Shown here: positions 7,839 through 16,800 of the stretch, one piece after another
Layout: each line of letters starts with the position of its first letter
Numbering within the stretch: the first letter of the stretch is position 1
DNA from: Roseibium sp. HPY-6
GTDB lineage: Bacteria > Pseudomonadota > Alphaproteobacteria > Rhizobiales > Stappiaceae
Assembly: GCF_040530035.1 (NCBI RefSeq)
Contig: NZ_JBEWCD010000001.1
Coordinates: forward strand, 1,674,001-1,738,000
DNA: 64,000 nt
Reading direction: 5' to 3'
The notes under the pieces: generated by a model
What the model saw: only the letters and a program-made list of their open reading frames with translations
Database searches by the model: none
Told to the model about the DNA's origin: nothing
Made by a program: the position numbers and the translations under genes

Positions 7839-10800
7839 CTAGACGAACTGGAAATCGTCCTGATGAAGATCGGCGACGAGGACGCTCTTCAGGACAATGC
7901 TGGTGGCTGCATCAATCGCGATCGTCGTATCCGCGCCGTCGTCGGTCGCAGCCGCAATTACGGCAGCGAAGTCGGCGAACTGGCCAGTGGTGAATTCAAG
8001 TAGATCAGCAGATCCTGCACCAGCGCTGAAGTCCGTGATCGTGTCGTGACCGCCCGCATTGACGGAGAACACGAAGGTGTCGCTGCCGCCGCCACCGGTG
8101 AACTGATTGTCCACCGAGGAGCCGATGATGCGGTTGTCGCCGCTGCCTGCGATCAGGTTTTCGAAGTTGAGGATGGTTTCAGAACCCCCGCTTTCGAAGG
8201 CCACCGTACCAGCCGTCAGGTCGAAGACTTCGTCTCCGGCTGCGAAGGTGAAGTCGAGCGTGTCGACATCCGCGCCGCCATCGAACGTATCCGCACCCTG
8301 GTTGGCGATGATCAGGTCGTTTCCGGCACCGCCGTAATGATCGTCGTCGCCGCGTCCGCCGTTCAGGATATCGTCGCCGTCGCCGCCATTGAGGACGTCG
8401 TTGCCATAGGTGCCGAAGATATCGTCACTCTGGTCCGTGCCGGAGAAATAGGTCTGGTTGAGGAAATCGGTATGGCTGAGCCGCGTTCCATCCGAGAACT
8501 CGAACCACTCGATCTGGTACTCCTGGTACCAGGAGACTTCCCGCAGCGCCTCCAGAATGGCGATGCTGCCGCTTCTGCCATCGAAAGTCAGCACCAGATC
8601 GTCCTCAGAATAGGTGACGTTGATCTGGTCGATCGTGATCCCGCTTGCGAAAACCAGCGTGTCGTTGAGGTCCGAGGAGCTGCGTCCCCATTCCTGAATG
8701 CGAATGTCGCCAATGGCATCCGACATGATGATGCGATCGGATCCGCGATGGGTGTAGATGGTATCGGAGCCAAGACCCAGCGTGAACGTATCCGCACCGT
8801 AAGTGCCTCTTACGACATCATCGCCATCCGTGCCCTTGAAGTAGGTTTGGGCATAAAAGTCCTGGTAGTTGAGGCGTGTACCGTCGGAGAATTCAAACCA
8901 GTCGATCTGCCGCTCCAGGTACCAGGAAACGTCACGCGACGCCTGTTCGATGGTGATCGATCCGGCCCTGTCGGTGAAACTCAGCCGGATGTGGTCGCCG
9001 TCCCGGGTGCCGATGATCTCGTCAATGGTGACGCCGTCGGCAAAGACCAGAGTGTCGTTGACATCCGACGACGAGCGGCCCCAGTCATGCAGACGGATAT
9101 CGCCGATGGCGTCCGACATCACAATGCGGTCGGAACCACGGTGCAGATAGATCGTGTCGGACCCGAGGCCGAGCGTGAACGTATCCGCGCCATAGGTGCC
9201 CCGAATGACATCATTGCCGTCCGTGCCCATGAAATAGGTCTGGGCATAAAAGTCCTGATAGCTGAGGCGTGTGCCGTCGGAGAATTCGAACCAGTCGATC
9301 TGGCGTTCCAGATACCAGGAGACATCGCGCGATGCCTGTTCGATGGTGATTGACCCGGCACGGTCGGTGAAGCTCAGCCGGATATGATCGCCATCGCGCG
9401 TACCGATGATCTCGTCGATGGTGATGCCATCGGCAAAGACCAGCGTGTCGTCGACGTCCGAGGACGACCGTCCCCAGTCATGTAGACGGATGTCGCTGAT
9501 CGCATCCGACATGACGATACGGTCGGAGCCACGGTTGAGGTAAAGCGTGTCGGATCCGAGACCGAGTGTGAACGTATCGACACCATAAGTGCCCGTGATG
9601 ACATCGTTACCAACCGTGCCCTTGAAGTAGGTCTCGGCAAAGAAGTCCTCGTGGCTGAGAACGGTTCCGTCCGAGAACTCGAACCAGTCGATCTGACGCT
9701 GGTGCCAGCTGGAGGAATCCTTCGAGAAATCCTTGATCGTGATGCTGCCACTCAGCCCCTCGAAGGAGAGCACGACATGATCGCCGTTCCTGAGCGCGCG
9801 CACATCGGACAACGCGATACCCTCGGCGAAAATGATCCGGTCGTTCTCATCGGCCGCGCCGCTGCCGGTGTCGTAAAGCGTATAGTCACCGGTATCCGCC
9901 GACACAATCAGCGTATCCGCACCTGTGCCCAGATTGATCGTGTGTGTTCCACCCGCCAGACGATAAAGATCATCCCCCGACGTTCCGTTGATCGTGGCCG
10001 GATCGAGCTCATCGATCACATCCGGCTGGACATAGCCGGCGGTAACGCTTGCTGTTCGAGTGTAGACACCATCCGTGACCAGATAGTCGAAGGTGACCGG
10101 TACGTCCGGATCATCCAACACGATCGAGATCGATTCGTTAGCTCCAATCGTCAGTTGACCGCCAACAATATTCTGGAAGCCTGTGATCGAAAGCGTGTCA
10201 TTGTCGGGATCGCTGTCATTAGACAGGAGTTCGGCATAAGTGATCTCAATCGGATCGCCGGGGATCAACGACGTGAAGATATCACTGCTGGCAATTGGCG
10301 CCGAATTGTCGACAGCCATCGCAAGCATGTCACTCCGCGACCATTCTGAGCCATCTGCAAAGACGACTTTGTCGACACCGCTGCCAAACCAGTTTCTTGC
10401 CGTCTCATCAAAGACAATGCTGCCACCATCGCCAGCGCCGGGAGTGCTTTCTGCAATCACCAGCAGGATATGATCGCCATCGCGGTAGACGCTGACCTGA
10501 GCTGGGTTGATATCCGTGAACGAAAGCGTGTCGTTGTAACCCGAGAAGCTGTTTTCATCGATGGTGTCGTGGCCATCGCCTCGGGTGTAGATATAGGTGT
10601 CGTCACCTTCACCACCCTGGAGCAGATCGTCACCGAGACCGCCCTGGAGCACGTCACCGGTATTGTATCCTGTTACAGTATCATGGCTATCCGTTTGCGA
10701 CGCCTCTATCAGCATGACCCGGATATCGCCACGACTCCAGATAGTACCGTCCTCGAAGACGACTTTTTCGACACCTTCATCGAAATCCGCGTCAAGGCTT

Positions 10801-13800
10801 TCGGCAAGTGTGATCGTTCCTTCGTCCCCGGCGCCGGGCACACTTTCAAGAATGACAAGTCGGATGTCGTTGCCGTCTCGCTCGATAGAGACCTCGTCCG
10901 GATTGATACCTACGAGCTGGACTCGGTCCTCGCCGGCGCCCAATCGCCCATCAATTACCGTATCGTTGCCATCCCCACGAGAATAAACATATGTGTCACC
11001 ACCGCTGCCACCCTGCAGCGTGTCGTTTCCAAGGCCTCCCTCAATCGTGTCTGCGACGTTGAAGCCGATCACAGTGTCGTCGCCGTCCGTTTGAGACGCT
11101 TCTATGAGCTTCGCCCGGATGTCTCCTCGGCTCCATACCGTTCCATCTGCGAAAATGACTTGTTCAATTCCCTCATTGAAATCCGCATCCAGGCTTTCCA
11201 CCAGCGTTATTGATCCGCCATCAGCTGCACCCTGAACGCTTTCGGCAATAACAATTCGGACATTGTTTCCGTCGCGTTCCAGATTGATTTCCTCTGGAAT
11301 TATGTCTTCAAGGCGAACGGTGTCAGTGCCAAAGCCTGTGCGCATATCAGAAATGCTGTCATCGCCGTCTCCCCGCAAATAAATGTAGGTGTCTCCGCCA
11401 TTGCCCCCGGTGAGAATGTCGTCTCCGAGACCGCCCCGGATTGTGTCGGAGGCATTGAACCCAACGATAGTATCGTTTCCGTCGCTCGCAGCAGCTTCCA
11501 GCAGTTTTGCCCTGAGATCACCACGGGTCCAGACAATCCCGTTGTCAAATATGACCTTCTCGATGCCTCGATTGAAATCGGCGTCGAGAGTTTCCCTAAG
11601 GAGGATTGAACCACCGTCGCCAGCACCGGCCGAGGTCTCCGCAATGACTATGCGAAGGTCGTTTGCGATACGCTCCAGCAAAATTTCATCCGGCAGGATG
11701 CCTTCCAACCGCACAATATCTTCGCCGTGGTTCGTGCGCCCATCGATGATTTCATCGTCACCATCACCGCGCGCGTAAAGATATGTGTCACCGCTGTTCC
11801 CACCGTCGATAACATCATCGCCCAAACCTCCAGCGAGAATGTTTTCGCCTGAAGTCCCGTCAATCGTATCGTTGTTGTCTGTACCGGAATGATCGACAAG
11901 TCTTGCCCGCAGGTCCATCCCGGTCCAAGTCGTGCCGTCTTCGAACAGAATCCTTTCGACTCCCGCGCCGCCCGCGCCCTGAAGGTTGAATTCAAGAGAG
12001 ATTGACCCGCCGTCCGAACCGCTTGTCGTGCTCGGCGCAATGGTGAGTACAACGGTCTCGCCCGAACGGCTCACGGTGACCTCATCGCTCGCGATACCGA
12101 TCAGCGAAAGCTGATCGAGTTCTGCGAGATCGGACTGCAGCTCGGTTATCCGGTCGTGCCCGTCGCCTCGTGTGTAGACATAGGTGTCCGGTCCTGCTCC
12201 AGCCCTCAGATGATCGTCACCAAGTCCACCGACCAGCGTGTCTGCGTTGTTGGTTCCCCAAAAAACGTCATCGCCGTCGGTGTTGACTTCGCCGTCGATT
12301 AGATCCCGGACATGAGCACTTTCCCATATCAGTCCATTGTCAAAGACGATCTGTGCGATTTCATCGACAGAACCGTCGACCGCATTGTTCTTGAGTGTGA
12401 TTGCGTCCGATGTCCCAATGAACGAAAGAAGAATATCATTCGTTCCAGCGATCTGACTAACGATAACCTCTTCAGGCGCGTAACCGTGCAGTAAAATCTT
12501 GTCGGCCTCGCTCCCAAAGCCGCCGTCCTCGATAAGGTCGACACCGTCTCCGCGGGTAAACACATATGTGTCATCACCACGGCCACCGATGAGGTAGTCG
12601 TTTCCGAGACTGCCGATTACGGTATCGTTACCGAGCCCCGCATGAAGTTCGTCGTCACCAAGGCCGCCATTGATCGTGTCGCTGGTGGCGTATCCGACGA
12701 AGAAGTCGTTGCTATCCGTCAGATTTTTGTCTTCGTATTTCTGACGCAGGTCAGCCGCGGTCCAACTGGTTCCGTCGCTAAAGACAAAGTTCTCGATGCC
12801 GGCAGTGGCATCCGTCTGGATCTGATTGTCGAGCAGAATTTCAGACCCGTCGCCGAGCTTCAGCCTAACGTCTTCTATGTCAGACAGATCTCTGAGAATT
12901 TCGATGTCCGCGCTCTCGATCGCGGCGCCAAATACGAGCGTATCATTCCCGTCTGCCGAACGCTCAACAAGCGTGTCGTTGCCGTCACCGGTTTCGTAAA
13001 TGTAAGTGTCGTCGCCTTCACCGCCCGTGATGTGGTCGTCGCCTGCGCCGCCCACATAGGTATTGTTGCCGTGGAAGCCGAAGATGGTGTCGTTGCCCGC
13101 CAGCGCGCGGATTTCACCTCCGAGATCGCCGAAGCCTTCTATCGAGTCGTCCCCGTTGGAAATGGCCCCCTCGACATAGCGAGCCATGAGCTCCGAAGTC
13201 CTCCAGAGCGTTCCGTCTTCAAACAGAACTTCTTCAACAGTATTGAAGCTGAAGCCGAAGATCTTTGACCGGTAATTGCTGATAGTAATGGTTTCGCCCG
13301 TTTCGACCGTCAAGGTTAGATCGAGCCCGTTTTCGCCGGTCCAGGTGACACTCACCTCCGAAGTCTCGATCCCCGCACCAAAAACGATACGATCATCCCC
13401 GCCGATAAACGCAGAGGCGGCGAAGTCGTTGATCAGGTCATGGCCGTAGCCGTAGCCGAAGTGGTATGTGTCTGCATATTCTCCGCCGTGATAGACATCA
13501 TTGCCTGCACCGCCATCGAAGACATCTTCCGACGCGAAACCGTAAAGGACATCGTCTCCTGCCGTTGGCTGGATCAGTTGATCCTTGATCTCCTGTAGCG
13601 AAACAGTACTGCCATCCTCGAATTCGAACTGCTCAATCGCGTAGTGTTTGTTGCCGAAATTGTCGTAGGTGAACTGGCTGTTGATGGTCAGCTGGCTGCC
13701 ATCAGACAGCGTCGCGATAAGGTCGTTCGCCCCTCCGTCACGGGACCAGGTCACATCCGCTTGCGTGACGCCCGGGCCAAAAAGCAGCTTGTCACTGTCG

Positions 13801-16800
13801 TTGGTGAAAATCGATACGAGCTGATCGTATACGACATCCTCGCCGTACCCAAAGCCGAAGACATAAGTGTCGTTGCCGTCGCCGCCGTTGAGGTAGTCGT
13901 TACCCGCTCCGCCGTCTAGGACGTCATCTCGCCAGAAACCGTAGAGACTGTCGTCTCCAGTCGTTCCTTGCAACATACGGTCATAAATGTCTTCCTGGTT
14001 CCAGATGGTTCCGTCTTCGAATTCGAAGGTCTCGATCGCAAAGATGTGCGAACCGTCGATGTTGAGGCCCAGGAACTGGCGCAAGATCTTAAATTCACTG
14101 CCATCTGAGAGCCTGACAGTGAGGTCTGCACTGTTCCCGTCACGCTCCAGCGTCACATCAGCTTCTGTGACCCCTGCACCGAACAAAACCCTGTCCGTGT
14201 TCTCAAAGCCCACATTGACGTTCGCGCCGCCCTCATCAAAGATATCCGACCCATAGCCGAAGCCGAATTTGTAGGTGTCATTCTTGTTGCCGCCAATAAG
14301 AGTGTCGTTGCCGGCACCTCCGTCGAGAACATCGTCGAAAGTGAAGCCGTAAATAACATCGTCACCATCGGTTTTCGCCTTCGCAACCAACTCGCGCATG
14401 ATGTCTTCATGGCTGAACCCGAGACTTCCGATACCGACTTTCTCAAATTGAAAAGACTCAATCCGGTCAATCCAGTATTCCTGCCCCAGAGCCGTGCTGC
14501 CAAAAAACTGCCCCTGGATTGTCAGGCTGTCGCCACCGGTCGTGTTGATGATAAGGGTGTTGCTGTTCCCATCCCGAAAAAAAGATATTTCGTCGCGAGT
14601 CAGGCCTTCACCGAACATCACCACGTCCATTCCTTCTGAACCGACATTCATTTGGCGGTCGAGAATAGTGTCGTGCCCGTAGCCTGCATCAAATCGGTAG
14701 ATATCGAAGTTGTTTCCGCCCTGAAGAAAATCGTCGCCGAGTCCCCCGTCCAAGACGTCGAAGTGATCTGTGCCGATTAGGGTTTCGTCCGTGTCGAGCG
14801 GATGCGAGACCGCTTCGGCGATTTCACCTGCACCCCACACGTCGCCATTTGCGAAGACGATTTCCTCGATACCCTGGAACGGTCCAACCTGACTGCCGAA
14901 AAGCGTGTAATTGATGTCATGGAACTGACCGGTGACACGCACGCTGTCACCAGTCGCAGTGACGGTCAGGACAAGATCCTTGCCGTCACGGATTGCAACG
15001 ATGTCTTCCGGCGTCAAATGCGCAAATCGGATCGTGTCGAAACTATCAGCGCTGCTCTCATAGTCGTTGATGACGTCGTGGCCGAAATTCTCGCCGAAGA
15101 CGAAGACATCGCTGCCCGCCTTGCTTTCCACCACGTCGTCGCCGGTGGACATGTAGAAGATTTCCTGGTCGTTCGTTCCTGTCCGCGTGCCGCTGCCATA
15201 GTCGACAATATCCGGCGAAATGCCGAGGCTTTCCGCGGCCACTGCCAGGCTGACCGGCAAGCCGATAGTCTCGTAGGCAGCCACTACATTTGTGAAAATG
15301 AACGGCGCGTTGATGTTGTTTCCACCAGGGCGTTCAAAGTCGGACAGAAGCGCATCGATCAGAGGCTTCCAGGACGTCAGCCAGGATTCAGCGCCAGCGG
15401 CATCGGCTGGTGCCGTCTCGAAGACTTTCTTGAAGAACGGGATCAGCTCGAAATCCGTTGTCGGACGGAAACGGTCATCTTCAACGGAGTACTCGACACC
15501 ATCAAAATAGTCCTTAAGTCCACCCTGCATGGCAAGGCGCAGTGTCAACTGCTCCGAAACGCGTTCTGTCGTTTCAAGCATTCCGGCAAAGCCGGAGACG
15601 GATGTTGACGAGAAACCGGTCGGATCGTTGATCGGAATCTCTTCGCCGAAATACCGTTCCATGAACGCGAACTTCTCGGCGGAAACCATTTCCCAGCTGA
15701 GGTCTGCCACACCGCTCTGATGAGCCAGCAACTCCTCCAGGGTCGGGTAATCGATCGTCTGGCCCTGATCGTCCTTGACCGGTGTCCCCCCTGCCGTTCT
15801 CCAAAAAGTAACGTTAACGGTACTGTCATCGGCAAGCGTAATCGTTTCGCTGGTCTGATAGGCAAAGTCCCGAACATCAATCTGGCCGTCTGTTCGGCTG
15901 ATAAATGCGGGAACATCCGAATAGTTGCCGGTATTGGGCAAAACAGGCGCAGCATTGGTCCAGGCGTTCAGGATCGTGGTCGCGCGCTCATAGAGCACAT
16001 CCAGGTCGACCACGTTCAGGGTTGGCAGCACGGTGTTAATTGTCTGCGCCAACGCACCATTAATCCCGTCAAGCGTAACGGAGACTTGAAGGTCTGCCAG
16101 GGTGCCGTGGCCCTTGAGTTTTGGCATCGTCGCCAGGACTTCAGGCGCAATTGTTGTGTCCCCGGTATAAACCGTATTGTAGTTGTTAATGCGGAATGTG
16201 ACATCGCCGACCTCACCGGTGGTGCCGTCCGCATAAGTGAAGGAGCCGGTGCGTTCGACAGTGTTGAGAGCGTTCGTGCTGCCATCTTCGGTTGCCTGCA
16301 GGCTGATGGATTGGATGTTGAGATCAGCCAGTGAGAACAGCTCACCAGCATCTGTTTCGCCGTCCCTGTCGAGATCCCGCCAGACCCTGAGATCGTTAAA
16401 GACGGCATCGTTTGCGTCGATGATGCCATCCGAATTGTCGTCGTGCTGAGCCAATTCAGAGAATCCGGACTGACCGGCACCACCGAAAAGCTCGCCGATG
16501 TCGTCGATCACGCCGTTGCCGTTGCTGTCCAGCGCCAGCATACCGTCATCGGGCGCCACCCAGCCGGTGTGCTCGGCAAACCCGTCGCCATCCATGTCGA
16601 ACATCGGACTGACGCCCGTGACCATGGATGTGAGTTCAAGGCCGTCACCGTCCAGGTCGAGGACCAGCGGGTCAACACCGCCTGCGGTCGCCTTAAAATC
16701 TATGTCTTTTACGCGCCTTTCTATGAGCTCCCACATCGTGAGATCGCCATCTTGATCATCAATCCCGGGGCCTTTCAACAGCTGCCAAGTATTTACCCAA

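Noticed and set aside
8046..9353. Long plus-strand open frame of 435 codons
   Set aside because: It is antisense to the RTX repeats. Its apparent repeat structure mirrors the 393-bp repeats, and no start signal or domain supports it.
8438..9616. Regular repeats considered as a CRISPR-like array
   Set aside because: The period is 393 bp with coding continuity and no short repeat/unique spacer pattern.
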